64,000 nt of DNA from Fimbriimonadaceae bacterium (GTDB lineage: Bacteria > Armatimonadota > Fimbriimonadia > Fimbriimonadales > Fimbriimonadaceae). The notes beneath the pieces are model-generated. The model was not told the DNA's origin, made no database searches, and worked only from the letters and a program-made list of their open reading frames with translations. Positions 46,726-55,513 of the stretch are shown in pieces. The translations under genes and the position numbers were made by a program. The stretch spans positions 62,001 through 126,000 of the forward strand of contig JADLBH010000038.1 of the NCBI GenBank assembly GCA_020847855.1, read 5' to 3'. Each line of letters starts with the position of its first letter. The stretch's first letter is position 1.

Positions 46726-48393
46726 GTGACCTCCATTTTGCTCGCCCTGACAGGGATCCTTCTGGCCCCGCCAGTCCAACCACAACCCGCGACGCAGGAC
46801 GTTCCGAGGTTAGTCGTCATGATCTCGATCGATCAGTTCAGGGGAGATTACGTAGACCGTTTCGCCCGGTACTACCTCCCGCCCACATCGGGATCAAGCC
46901 TGGGTGGGTTCCGGTACCTCACCGCGACCGGAGCGTTTTTCGCAAACGCGATGCACAATCATATTCCGACCGAGACAGGGGTGGGCCACGCGACCTTGCT
47001 CACCGGCAGCGCCCCTGCCTATCACGGAATCATTGCGAACAATTGGTACGATCGCGAGACGGGCAAGTCGGTCTATTGCGTGGAAGACCCAAAGGTCGAG
47101 ACGGTGGGTGGGCCGAGCAAACCGATGAGCCCAAGGAACCTCCTCACGACGACCGTGGGAGATGAGCTCAAATTGGCCACGAACGGCAATGCCAAGGTGG
47201 TCGGGATCGCCCTCAAAGACCGCGCCTCGATCCTCATGGCGGGCCATGCAGCGGACGATGTCGTATGGTTCGACAACGAGAGCGGCGGGTTTGTTACGAG
47301 CACCTGGTATGCCCCGAACAAGGAGCTGCCTGCATGGGTTCGCGCAATCAACGCGGAGCGCAGCTTTGATGCCCATGCCGGCGACACGTGGGAGCCGCTC
47401 CTGTCGAAGGAATCGTATCGAAATGCCCGGTCGGCACCCGGCTCGCCCATCGGGGCGTACGGCGTACCGTTCTCGCACACCATGCCCAAAGACCTGGGCA
47501 AGAAGCTCAACGAAGCGGTTTGGAGGAGCCCGTGGGGCAACGAGGTCACTCTCCACGCCGCGGAGAAGATGATCGAGGCCCATCAGCTCGGCAAGGACGA
47601 AACTCCAGACCTGATCGCTATAGGATTCTCGGGTAACGATTACGTAGGGCACGCCTATGGCCCGAACAGTCCAGAAGTCATGGACATGGCCGTTCGGACG
47701 GATCGCCTGCTGAGCGCGCTTTTCAACTTTCTTGAAGCCTACGTGCCTGGGGGGATCGCCAACGTGGCGATCGTGGTCTCTGCCGACCACGGCGTCACCC
47801 CCATCGCTCTGCAGTCGTTGCAGGATTTCAAGATCCCGGTCACTTCCGGCGTCGAGAGCCGATATCGCAAGGCGATCAATACTGAACTCGCTAAAAAGTA
47901 TGGGGAAGGGGAGTATGTAGCTGGGGATGGGGGGCAGAACGTCTATCTGGACCACGCCTTGCTGAGCTCTAAAGGGGTTCCGTTCCAGGAGGCCGCTGAA
48001 GCCGCGGCGGAGGTTGCTCGCTCGATCGAAGGCGTCTTCGATGCCTTCACGCGCGACCAACTTATGAAGGGTGCGGTTCCGAACTACCCGTTCGGTGAAG
48101 CGATCGCGAATGGCTACAACGCGAAGATGGGCGGCGACCTCATCGTCCTCGAGGCTCCAGGACACTACGGTGGGGGATTCATCGGCACCGGCCACGGATC
48201 AATTTGGGATTACGATGCACACGTCCCCATCCTGGTCCACGCACGGGGGATCAAGCCTGGGAAGTACCTGCGCCGTGTCTACACGACGGGCATCGCCCCG
48301 ACGCTCTCGAAGCTGCTTGGCATCGAATCGCCTTCCGGGAACGTGGGCGTCCCGCTGGTGGACGAATTGGAGAAGGGACCTACCACTCCGTAA
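46726..48393 (+). CDS. PafA-like alkaline phosphatase
   Basis: A 555-residue exported phosphatase of the PafA/type I phosphodiesterase group. The leader is MTSILLALTGILLAPPV. The metal and nucleophile motifs read VVMISIDQFRGDYVDR (D36), NHIPTETGVGHATLLTG (probable nucleophile T84), IAIGFSGNDYVGHAYGP and VSADHGVTP. Related PafA enzymes release phosphate from many monoesters and are phosphate-insensitive. It is divergent from the neighbouring phosphatase-like gene and close to a sulfatase, forming a small hydrolase cluster. Confidence 0.87.
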   Translation: MTSILLALTGILLAPPVQPQPATQDVPRLVVMISIDQFRGDYVDRFARYYLPPTSGSSLGGFRYLTATGAFFANAMHNHIPTETGVGHATLLTGSAPAYHGIIANNWYDRETGKSVYCVEDPKVETVGGPSKPMSPRNLLTTTVGDELKLATNGNAKVVGIALKDRASILMAGHAADDVVWFDNESGGFVTSTWYAPNKELPAWVRAINAERSFDAHAGDTWEPLLSKESYRNARSAPGSPIGAYGVPFSHTMPKDLGKKLNEAVWRSPWGNEVTLHAAEKMIEAHQLGKDETPDLIAIGFSGNDYVGHAYGPNSPEVMDMAVRTDRLLSALFNFLEAYVPGGIANVAIVVSADHGVTPIALQSLQDFKIPVTSGVESRYRKAINTELAKKYGEGEYVAGDGGQNVYLDHALLSSKGVPFQEAAEAAAEVARSIEGVFDAFTRDQLMKGAVPNYPFGEAIANGYNAKMGGDLIVLEAPGHYGGGFIGTGHGSIWDYDAHVPILVHARGIKPGKYLRRVYTTGIAPTLSKLLGIESPSGNVGVPLVDELEKGPTTP

Positions 48394-48414
48394 GGAAATC
48401 ACGGCACCGAGCGG

Positions 48415-49404
48415 TTACTCCACGAGCGACCAGTTCTCGCGGCGTGAGCGATCCCAATCCGTCACGAACGACCACCAGTTCCTTAGCTTGCGGCCTCGAT
48501 AGCTGAGGCCGTTGTCCAGACCGGGGATCGCCTGCATCCAGTACACCCGCCAGCGGATGGGGTCTCGGCCCCAGCGGTCTGCGTTCATTCTGGTCGTTTG
48601 ACCGGTGCCGTCCGGCCGCCAGTCCTCGATGTCCGTCTCCACGAAACGCGGGTTTCCCCAGTCGTAGTCGCTCTCGCTGTTCGGGGCATAGTGCGTCCAG
48701 CCGCACCGGGCCGGGTTCGTCACCATCTTGTGCGAGGCGTCGCTGCCGACGAACTTCCCCCAGAAGAGCAGTTCGTTCCACTTCTCGGGTGGAGTCCGGT
48801 CGCGACCGTCGGCCCAATTCAGCAATTGTTCGAGCTGGTGCATATGGTTCTCCATCATTTCTCCCACGCCGCGACCGTAGTTGAAGTGGTACACCGTGTA
48901 TGTGCGAGCAAAGACCGGTAAGTCCTTGGGGTCTCGATCCGAGTTGCTCACATCGCCGGTCGGGCTCGACATGTTCGACTCCCAGAGTCCGATCTTTCCG
49001 TGATAGCCCCAAAGCCATATCTGGTGTACTCCGCCTTCCTCCACAAGCGATTTGGCACCGATACGTTTCATGATCGCGTTATAGTCGGGAAGCGGGACGC
49101 TTTCCCCCACCTTGGGCCGCAGAGGAATTGCTTCTTTGATCTCTAAGCTTCCCACGACCTCATAGCGGAGGGCGGGCTTTGCGTCAGGCGTTTTATAGCC
49201 CCGAAATCGAGAACCTTCCTCCAGCTTGGCGCAACACTCTTGGGTGAGGGACTCCGTTCGCTGCTTGACATCGTCATAGGTACCCAGATCGTCCCCCGTG
49301 ATCTCGACGTTGATCCTTCCATCCTTCACAGGGAAATAGGAAACGACATAGACCTTGACAGTCTGGGTCTGCAAGGTGGCGGCGAGGAGGTAGGTGGTCA
49401 GCAT
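48415..49404 (-). CDS. Exported protein of unknown function
   Basis: A 329-residue protein. It begins with a short leader (LTTYLLAATLQTQ). The mature part has beta strands and aromatic motifs (YVVSYFPVKDGRINVEI, VHQIWLWGYHGKIGLWESN, YHFNYGRGVGEMMENHMHQL, WRVYWMQAIPG). The repeated Trp, His and Tyr suggest carbohydrate or metal binding, but I recognise no family. ATG 49404 gives the leader; the longer frame to 49482 overlaps the upstream sulfatase. It starts 35 nt after the sulfatase stop, so the two are likely cotranscribed. Confidence 0.65.
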   Translation of the reverse strand: MLTTYLLAATLQTQTVKVYVVSYFPVKDGRINVEITGDDLGTYDDVKQRTESLTQECCAKLEEGSRFRGYKTPDAKPALRYEVVGSLEIKEAIPLRPKVGESVPLPDYNAIMKRIGAKSLVEEGGVHQIWLWGYHGKIGLWESNMSSPTGDVSNSDRDPKDLPVFARTYTVYHFNYGRGVGEMMENHMHQLEQLLNWADGRDRTPPEKWNELLFWGKFVGSDASHKMVTNPARCGWTHYAPNSESDYDWGNPRFVETDIEDWRPDGTGQTTRMNADRWGRDPIRWRVYWMQAIPGLDNGLSYRGRKLRNWWSFVTDWDRSRRENWSLVE

Positions 49405-49438
49405 TCTCGAACCATTGTGCAACAAAGTCTGAGAGTAA

Positions 49439-50869
49439 CTACTTGTCGAGCGCGGGAATCGGGAAGACTGGGCTCGGGACATGGGCTGCCTTCATCGCCC
49501 GTTCGAGCCTTCGGACGACATCCGGATGGGCCTTGGCAAGATCCGCTGTTTCGTCCGGGTCGGCCACAAGGTCATACAGCTCGGTCTTGACCCCTTGGCT
49601 CAGGTCGCGCCGAAGCGCCTTCCAGCGCCCGTCAATCATGGCCTGCTGTTGGCCCCCCTCGGGAAACTCGAAGTACAACGGTTGGGAGCGCGGTAGTGCC
49701 GAGCTCGTCAGCAGGTCGGTGGCGAAGGACTCGCCGTCCAGCCCTTTGCGCGCCGGTCCCGAAGCGAGCTCGAGCAAGGTGGGGAAGAGATCGTAGAGCG
49801 CAGCTAGGCGATGAGATTGCCGACCGGGTGCTATCCTACCGGTCCAACGTGCGATCGTTGGCACTCGGATCCCTCCCTGAAAGAGGGTCGCCTTCCATCC
49901 TCGAAGGCCCGCGAAGGAGTCGAAGAAGGCAGTGTCCGCCCCCCCTGCTGGCGATGCTCCATTGTCGCTCGTCACAAGGATGAACGTTTTCTTCCCAAGT
50001 CCAAGGCGGTCCACCGCATTTACGATGGCCCCGACGCTATGGTCGAAGTAGGAGATCATCGCCGCGTAGGTCGCGCGCGGCCGTTCGCAGGGTAGATAGG
50101 AGTCCGTTCCGAGGTAGGGCTCCTTGTCCCACTCTCGTGGGTAGCGATCCACCCATTCCTGCGGCGCCTGAAGGGCGACGTGGGGAAGCGTCGAAGGGAA
50201 ATAGAGGAAGAAGGGATCCCTTTGGTGCTTCTCTAAGAACGCAAGGGACTCGCTCAAGATGAGGGTTGGCGAATAGGTGCCCCCCCGGAACGCATCGTAG
50301 CTCTTAGGCGGTGCGGTGAGCTTCTGGTGCGCGGGAAAGTAGGGGTTGTCCGTGAGGAGGTGGAGTTGGTGCCCGCGCCACAGGTGGGTCGGGTAATAGT
50401 TGTGCGCCTGGCGCTGACAGAGGTACCCAAAGAACTCGTCGAAGCCCTGCCGCAGCGGATGGCCCTCTGACCCTGGCCCCCCGTTCGCCCATTTGCCGAA
50501 AACGCCCGAGACGTAGCCGAAGGGCTTGAGCGCCTCCGCGACCGTAACGTCGGAGTCGGGCATCGGCCACTGGCCCTCGCCCTCGTTCAGCCCCCAGCCT
50601 CCGACTTCCTTGTTGCCTCGGATCGAGGCGTGACCCTGGTGCAACCCCGTCAAAAGGGAGCACCGAGTGGGGGCGCACACCGGGCTCGGTGAGTAGAAGT
50701 CGGTCAAGACGAGGCCCTCCTTCGCCAGCTTGTCAAGGTTGGGCGTCTTGATCTTCTCTTGACCAAAGGCACCGATCTCACCATAGCCAAGGTCGTCGGC
50801 CATGATGACAATGAAGTTGGGCAGTCCGGCTTGGGTGAGGAACAACCCGCAGAGCAGCGAGCTCGTCAT
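49439..50869 (-). CDS. Secreted sulfatase
   Basis: A 476-residue arylsulfatase-type enzyme with a signal peptide (MTSSLLCGLFLTQAG). The calcium-binding aspartates are in VIMADDLGYG (D25, D26), and the formylglycine motif CxPxR appears as CAPTR with C65, inside SPVCAPTRCSLLTG. The cysteine must be oxidised by a formylglycine-generating enzyme or an anSME, neither of which is in the window. The sulfated substrate is not predictable. ATG 50869 is set by a TATTCT box 7 nt upstream; the GTG at 50875 lies inside that gap. Confidence 0.9.
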   Translation of the reverse strand: MTSSLLCGLFLTQAGLPNFIVIMADDLGYGEIGAFGQEKIKTPNLDKLAKEGLVLTDFYSPSPVCAPTRCSLLTGLHQGHASIRGNKEVGGWGLNEGEGQWPMPDSDVTVAEALKPFGYVSGVFGKWANGGPGSEGHPLRQGFDEFFGYLCQRQAHNYYPTHLWRGHQLHLLTDNPYFPAHQKLTAPPKSYDAFRGGTYSPTLILSESLAFLEKHQRDPFFLYFPSTLPHVALQAPQEWVDRYPREWDKEPYLGTDSYLPCERPRATYAAMISYFDHSVGAIVNAVDRLGLGKKTFILVTSDNGASPAGGADTAFFDSFAGLRGWKATLFQGGIRVPTIARWTGRIAPGRQSHRLAALYDLFPTLLELASGPARKGLDGESFATDLLTSSALPRSQPLYFEFPEGGQQQAMIDGRWKALRRDLSQGVKTELYDLVADPDETADLAKAHPDVVRRLERAMKAAHVPSPVFPIPALDK

Positions 50870-50876
50870 CCACACC

Positions 50877-50882
50877 AGAATA
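50877..50882 (-). promoter_or_regulatory. Predicted -10 box of a leaderless promoter
   Basis: TATTCT on the minus strand, 7 nt before the sulfatase ATG at 50869. Confidence 0.5.
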
Positions 50883-50972
50883 CTCGGACACCAGTGTGTA
50901 TGGCGCGGCCCACTTGTTCCGCGTCCTCCATGGGCGTGTGTATGTGTCGGACAGGGCTGCCGCCCGTGGCAC

Positions 50973-51401
50973 CTAGGCAGGGGAAGCCTGTTCCGGCGAC
51001 GTTTGGAGCGCCACGATGAACAAGGTCACAACCTTCACCGCTTCCAAGGCAATATAGACGACGTGCCACGGCGGTCCGCTCCGCACCCCGCCCTGGACCA
51101 CGGTGTCGGTCTGTGCATTGAGCAAGGGCATGACGACAATCCATTGAACGATCAGCAGACCAATCGCGAGCCAGAACCAAGAGCGTCTTGGACCCAACCT
51201 CAGCAGCAACGCGCAACCGACCACCGCGAGAGCGACCTCGGCAACGGCCAGCGATCGAAACGTGACCCTCCCCACCTCGAGAGCAGTAGGCAGACTGAGC
51301 GAGGGTGCCCGAAACTTGGCAGGGGTCGCGATGAAGGAACAACCGAGCAAGACCCCAGCCCAGAGGAGCGCGACCCTTGACACCCAGCCGTCTCGGCTCA
51401 C
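50973..51401 (-). CDS. Four-helix membrane protein
   Basis: A 142-residue integral membrane protein with four helices (near residues 8-26, 48-66, 74-94 and 115-132). The topology is like DUF4149, but I cannot confirm the family. The GTG start overlaps the stop of the truncated haemoglobin gene as GTGA, so it is the third gene of the NsrR operon and may serve in the same response. Confidence 0.7.
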   Translation of the reverse strand: MSRDGWVSRVALLWAGVLLGCSFIATPAKFRAPSLSLPTALEVGRVTFRSLAVAEVALAVVGCALLLRLGPRRSWFWLAIGLLIVQWIVVMPLLNAQTDTVVQGGVRSGPPWHVVYIALEAVKVVTLFIVALQTSPEQASPA

Positions 51402-51823
51402 GAAAACATCGCCTGGGAGAGCCGCTCGCCCATGACGTTCGCAAAGCCCATGAAGTATTCGACCACCTCGAGGTTGGGCGCGGTCTCACGGAGCGTCTCC
51501 TCGAAGAGCGAAAGCCAGATCCCGAAGTGCTCAGGCTTTGCGTTCTGCAAGGCCTTGTGTAATGGCATAGGGTTTCCGTGATAGTTGGCCGTCCGCAGTG
51601 CTATGGACTCCCAGAACCGTTTCATCGTCTCGAGATGGGCCGGCCAATTGTCCAGGATCACTTCGTCGAACACGGGACCGAGCCCCGGATGGGCCCTCAC
51701 CTTGGTGTAGAAGTCCTCCACGAGGGAGGAGATATACGCCTCGGAAACGCCTATCTCCCTCGCCTCCTCTTGAAGCCGCCGCCGAGTCTCCATCGCCATC
51801 TGGCTCGCCACCTCGATTCTCAT
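51398..51823 (-). CDS. Group III truncated haemoglobin
   Basis: A 141-residue globin of the group III truncated type. Typical segments are AYISSLVEDFYTKVRAHPGL, DNWPAHLETMKRFWES and YHGNPMPLHKAL, with a probable proximal histidine at H89. These proteins bind oxygen or nitric oxide and detoxify NO. It is translationally coupled to the NsrR-like gene (ATGA) and to the membrane protein (GTGA), which supports a nitric-oxide role. Confidence 0.87.
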   Translation of the reverse strand: MRIEVASQMAMETRRRLQEEAREIGVSEAYISSLVEDFYTKVRAHPGLGPVFDEVILDNWPAHLETMKRFWESIALRTANYHGNPMPLHKALQNAKPEHFGIWLSLFEETLRETAPNLEVVEYFMGFANVMGERLSQAMFS

Positions 51824-52254
51824 TCGGCCACCGTGAGTCGGACAAGTTGCGAGTTGCCCGCCACCAGATCCTGCAAGTTACAGCTGTCCAGTGTCTCGAA
51901 GAACGCTCGCGAGGCTTCTCGAAGGAGCGAGGGCAGGCGACAGCCCTGCACCAGCGGGCATCCGGGCTCGCTGCTCCGCATGCATTCCACGAGCGCAATA
52001 CCAGGTTCGAGCGTACGGATCGCGTCCCCGATCCGAATGTCCTGAGGTTGCTTGGCGAGCCGAAAGCCGCCCAGCGGACCTCGAACAGATTCGAGCAACC
52101 CGGCCCTGGCAAGGCACTGTGCGACTTTCATCAAATGGTTTCGAGAGACGTTGAGCCGCGATGCGACGCCAGGGATCGAGATTGGACTAGGGCCGGCGGT
52201 AGCGCCGAGCATCAGGAGCCTGAGCCCGTAGTCGGTGTGGTTGGTCAGCCTCAT
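51820..52254 (-). CDS. Rrf2-family regulator, NsrR-like
   Basis: A 144-residue transcription regulator with an N-terminal winged helix (YGLRLLMLGA, ISIPGVASRLNVSRNHLMKV, GLLESVRGPLGGF). Cysteines 91, 99 and 105, spaced C-x7-C-x5-C as in Bacillus NsrR, should hold an Fe-S cluster that senses nitric oxide. The start is ATG 52254, which gives the usual MRLTxHTDY beginning; a TTG at 52269 is an alternative. It heads the operon with the globin. Confidence 0.87.
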   Translation of the reverse strand: MRLTNHTDYGLRLLMLGATAGPSPISIPGVASRLNVSRNHLMKVAQCLARAGLLESVRGPLGGFRLAKQPQDIRIGDAIRTLEPGIALVECMRSSEPGCPLVQGCRLPSLLREASRAFFETLDSCNLQDLVAGNSQLVRLTVAE

Positions 52255-52269
52255 CGTACTGGTATTCAA

Positions 52270-52652
52270 TGTACCTTTATGCGCGGCTCGGTGCTGGTAC
52301 TGATGTCTTGCGCTCTTCGCTCCGTGCTAGCTCTGGCAGGCGACCGGAGGAGGCATGGAATCACGGTCGTGACCCGCGAGTGACCATGCCAGAGGAAATG
52401 AGGCTATCCGAAGCGCGTGCAGGGGTGTCTCTTCACTCTGTGGGGGGCTAGGAGTCCAATCACAACCTCGTGCCTGCCCCTGGTGGCTCAAGGCCAAGCT
52501 CTTCGAGCGGACAAGGATGAAGTCGAGATCGATCGAGGTACTGAAGTAGGCATTGCTCGACACCGGTAAGACCGATGCCTTGTCCGCAAAGGGATCCTAC
52601 CAGCAACCGGGCCCCCATCGCCAACGAACTTTCGAAGTTCCTATCACCATCT
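52270..52652 (+). other. Gap with no clear gene
   Basis: No protein-like frame is seen. The stretch next to 52254 carries the control region of the NsrR operon (TACATT at 52270-52275 on the minus strand could be a -10 box), but I see no inverted repeat that I would call an operator. Confidence 0.35.
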
Positions 52653-54008
52653 TCAGCGCCGGGTCTGCCAATGGATCTGATCCATCCGAACCGACCAAGC
52701 GGACTGCGCAGTCGGGCCGGTCGGCTTGAAGCTGACGAGCAGTTCCACTCGGCCGTCATTGGCAACGAACCGTTCCGGGTTGGAAACTTCCAGTCGGGTG
52801 TGCCCATCGGTGGTGCGAAGAATCCGCTGATCCACGATCTCGAGCTGGCCGTTCTGATGGTTACGGGCGGAGATGGTTTGCCGAATCCCTGGGCCAGAAG
52901 CAGACGCCTCTACCGACACCCGCATCGCGCTCGGTTGTAGCACATAGGACGTGCCTGCAAGAGCGACCTGGATCGGCTCCTCTTGGGCATTGACGACAAA
53001 GAACTTCTGAACCGTGAGGCGCTCCTCGTCCGAGTGGACCGTCTCGGCAAGGCCGCCGCCCGTAACGAGTCCGCGAAGGACTTGGAACTGATGCGGCTGG
53101 ATGCCAGTATAGGTTCGATTGACTTGGCCCCGCGTCGCGCAGATCGGGAACTCGTTCGTAGCGATGTTCAAGTAAACCTGACCGTTCAGGAATGCTGCCG
53201 TGTGCTGCTGGGGAACCTGGAAGTTCGCAACTCGCTTCAGACCGATACCGGGTAACTCCGTCCAATCCGCGGGGCCGCCCAGGTCAATAATGGCGGGCCC
53301 CGTCTCTTGCGGCCCGCCGAGATTGAGCGATGCGCGAAGGAGGTCGGAGCCTGCGAGGCCATTAATCGAAAGCATGCAACGGGTCATGCCGGTACCAGGG
53401 TCGGTGTACCCGACCAGGCTGCCGACACTATCCTCGTCCGTAATGCCAAGAACGTTCTCGCGCAAGGATTCAGAATCTATGGTGACACTGCTGTTCGGAT
53501 TGTCCGTGTGCACACCGAACTGCATGAGGTTCCAGGCCGAGATATCGGCTTTTCCTAGGAAATAAGCGAGTCGGACAAAACCCAGCGTAGAATGGATGTC
53601 GGAGTGCGACTCGTGCGAAACCACGACGTTCTCGTTTACCATGCGTATCAGGCGGGGATCCTCAGGATACTCGTCTGGGATGATGATGTTGACGAAGGTC
53701 AGGATTCCCGTTGGCCCCTCGGTATGTGGGGCCACTAAGTGTTGGCGAGAGATCGTATTCGCGAGCTTATCGTCTACGAGCATCTCGCCAATGCAAAAGT
53801 GTCCACCCCAGATCTTCCACTCTTCCTCGTGATCAACCAAGTGACTGTCCACAAAGGTGAGGCTGTCGTGCATCCAAAAGGCGGTGTAGTCGCCAGCCGA
53901 GTCGAAAATCTCCTCGTGGAGGTTGTTCTGACCAGCGGCCAGCGGGGAGAGTAAGGCCGCAAGCACGAAGGCGGCTCCGTGACGTTGGAGTCCGTGTAGT
54001 GTAGCCAT
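52653..54008 (-). CDS. Exported protein with C-terminal beta module
   Basis: A 451-residue protein. The leader is HGAAFVLAALLSPLAAG. The body is beta-rich with conserved Trp and His (AFWMHDSLTFVDSH, EEWKIWGGHFCIGEM), and ends in a module with RVELLVSFKPTGPTAQSAWS followed by VRMDQIHW. That ending matches the ending of the secreted propeller protein at 24890 (RIKPNGPVSGSAWCVRFD), so the two carry a shared C-terminal domain. Function unknown. ATG 54008 has a TACATT box 6 nt upstream. Confidence 0.72.
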   Translation of the reverse strand: MATLHGLQRHGAAFVLAALLSPLAAGQNNLHEEIFDSAGDYTAFWMHDSLTFVDSHLVDHEEEWKIWGGHFCIGEMLVDDKLANTISRQHLVAPHTEGPTGILTFVNIIIPDEYPEDPRLIRMVNENVVVSHESHSDIHSTLGFVRLAYFLGKADISAWNLMQFGVHTDNPNSSVTIDSESLRENVLGITDEDSVGSLVGYTDPGTGMTRCMLSINGLAGSDLLRASLNLGGPQETGPAIIDLGGPADWTELPGIGLKRVANFQVPQQHTAAFLNGQVYLNIATNEFPICATRGQVNRTYTGIQPHQFQVLRGLVTGGGLAETVHSDEERLTVQKFFVVNAQEEPIQVALAGTSYVLQPSAMRVSVEASASGPGIRQTISARNHQNGQLEIVDQRILRTTDGHTRLEVSNPERFVANDGRVELLVSFKPTGPTAQSAWSVRMDQIHWQTRR

Positions 54009-54014
54009 CTTATG

Positions 54015-54020
54015 AATGTA
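54015..54020 (-). promoter_or_regulatory. Predicted -10 box of a leaderless promoter
   Basis: TACATT on the minus strand, 6 nt before the ATG at 54008. Confidence 0.5.
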
Positions 54021-54088
54021 ACACAGATTCCATGATGTTGAGCGATTGTTCTTCCCGCCGGAACCAAGTCTCGAACGGAGTACGAGGT

Positions 54089-54571
54089 CTAGAAGTAGAT
54101 CTCTTGGTCGCCCCAGCAGGTCTGGAGATAGTCAATCTGACCGGTGTGCAACACAAGGTGGACCGAGGGGATCGTCATGAAGAACACGAATGGCGTCACG
54201 CCGATGGGTGTCTCGATCGAGCTCTCGATCAGTTCCGGTCGAACCATGTCCAAGGCGGCGAGCGTCTCGGCGATTCCCTGCCGGAGCATGGCCTCCGCTT
54301 GTTCCACCGTCTCGATCCCTTCCATCGCCTCGACGATGGGGGCGAGGAACTCCTCGGCGGTCGGGGGAAATGCACCGGCACGAAGGATCGAGGCAAAAGC
54401 GCCGCTAAATGCGGCAACGTGGGCCGCGATCTGGAGTGCGCACTTGGCAGTCGGCGAAGGGCTCCACCGAAGCTTCCCCTCGGGCACGTGGCCGAGGTTG
54501 CGGAGGAACATCTCCATCGCGTTGCTCGCGCGATCCTTGCACTGGGTGACGAAGTCGTTCATAGGGCTCAA
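54089..54571 (-). CDS. DinB-like protein
   Basis: A 160-residue four-helix protein of the DinB_2 superfamily. ALQIAAHVAAFSGAF carries a possible metal histidine, and the C-terminal helix has SVHLVLHTGQIDYLQTCWG, the usual second histidine pair. The start may be TTG 54571 (a TAAGCT box lies 5 nt upstream) or ATG 54562. It stands beside a membrane protein and within a neighbourhood with three more DinB genes. Confidence 0.8.
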   Translation of the reverse strand: MSPMNDFVTQCKDRASNAMEMFLRNLGHVPEGKLRWSPSPTAKCALQIAAHVAAFSGAFASILRAGAFPPTAEEFLAPIVEAMEGIETVEQAEAMLRQGIAETLAALDMVRPELIESSIETPIGVTPFVFFMTIPSVHLVLHTGQIDYLQTCWGDQEIYF

Positions 54572-54594
54572 GGTCTAGCTTAGCCGCGAATGGC

Positions 54595-55407
54595 TCACAG
54601 CGGGGGAAGCTCGGAACCCACCACGAGGCGCAGGATGATCGGCGCGTTCGCGATTGCGATCATGAGCCAGGTGCGGCGCTTGCCAATATCGTCCGCAAGG
54701 TAAAACATTCTCGGAGGGAAGTAGAGGAGCAACGCAAGAAACAGAAGAACAAGGACACGGAAGAGCAAGTCGACAGGGCCGGTGGGTCGGGGCATGCCGA
54801 TCGCGCCGAGCAGGTTCCAGACCAACTGGAACAGGAGCATGTTCGCGAAGAGGCACAGGTCGCCGATCATCGCTGAGGCCCTGGTCCGTAAGAACGACCA
54901 TCGAGGGGGGCATTCTGGCCGGGAGAAGTACCGGTAGACGAGCCAAGTGTGCATGAGCATGAGAGCGATTCCGCCGAAGACGGATAGAACGAACACGTCG
55001 CCGTTGGGCTCTCGCTTCCCGTATATGGTCTGGAGGAGGAACGCATCCACCGTGGCAAAGATCAAGGCGGTAAGGCAGAAGTAGAACACGGGGCTGAACA
55101 GGCAGCCATCCAGCTCATCCCCCCCTGCGCCTCGTTCTTGCCAAAAGTGCCATCGCTTCAGTGTCGCACCGAGCGGCGCAAGCACCATGAGAAGCGCGGC
55201 GCAACTGAACAATGCCCACTGAGCGCCCTGATCCTCGGCAGCCGCCTCTTGCACAAGCCGGAGGAACACCCCTGAGAGCACGGCCATCGCACCCAGGTTG
55301 AGCACCAAGACCACGATGTCCAGCAACAGCCCGCGGTTCGCCGCCGCGCTGAGTGACCCCAGGAACTGGCGAACGATGGGTACGAACTGCTTAGTGGCTC
55401 GGGACAC
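54595..55407 (-). CDS. Multi-pass membrane protein
   Basis: About 270 residues from GTG 55407 with six hydrophobic segments (LLLDIVVLVLNLGAMAVLSG, CAALLMVLAPLGAT, FYFCLTALIFATVDAF, VFGGIALMLMHTW, LCLFANMLLFQLVWNLLG, VLVLLFLALLLYFPP). There is no recognised family or catalytic motif. The start is uncertain: the frame continues upstream to 55527, but that part lies under the divergent SIMPL gene. Confidence 0.65.
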   Translation of the reverse strand: MSRATKQFVPIVRQFLGSLSAAANRGLLLDIVVLVLNLGAMAVLSGVFLRLVQEAAAEDQGAQWALFSCAALLMVLAPLGATLKRWHFWQERGAGGDELDGCLFSPVFYFCLTALIFATVDAFLLQTIYGKREPNGDVFVLSVFGGIALMLMHTWLVYRYFSRPECPPRWSFLRTRASAMIGDLCLFANMLLFQLVWNLLGAIGMPRPTGPVDLLFRVLVLLFLALLLYFPPRMFYLADDIGKRRTWLMIAIANAPIILRLVVGSELPPL

Positions 55408-55513
55408 GAGGGACAAAGTGATACCAGATGTTCTTGGCCTCGTCCGCGACGTACTGTGCGAGCTCGATGTAACCCCCGCCATGCGCGGATACGTCCTACC
55501 CCCCGAGGCAACG

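Noticed and set aside
46894-48195. 433-residue ORF antisense to the PafA-like gene
   Set aside because: Arg/Asp-rich mirror of the codons of the sense gene; no protein pattern.
52327-52563. 78-residue minus-strand ORF in the gap before the NsrR operon
   Set aside because: Composition is not convincing and there is no start signal or recognised pattern.
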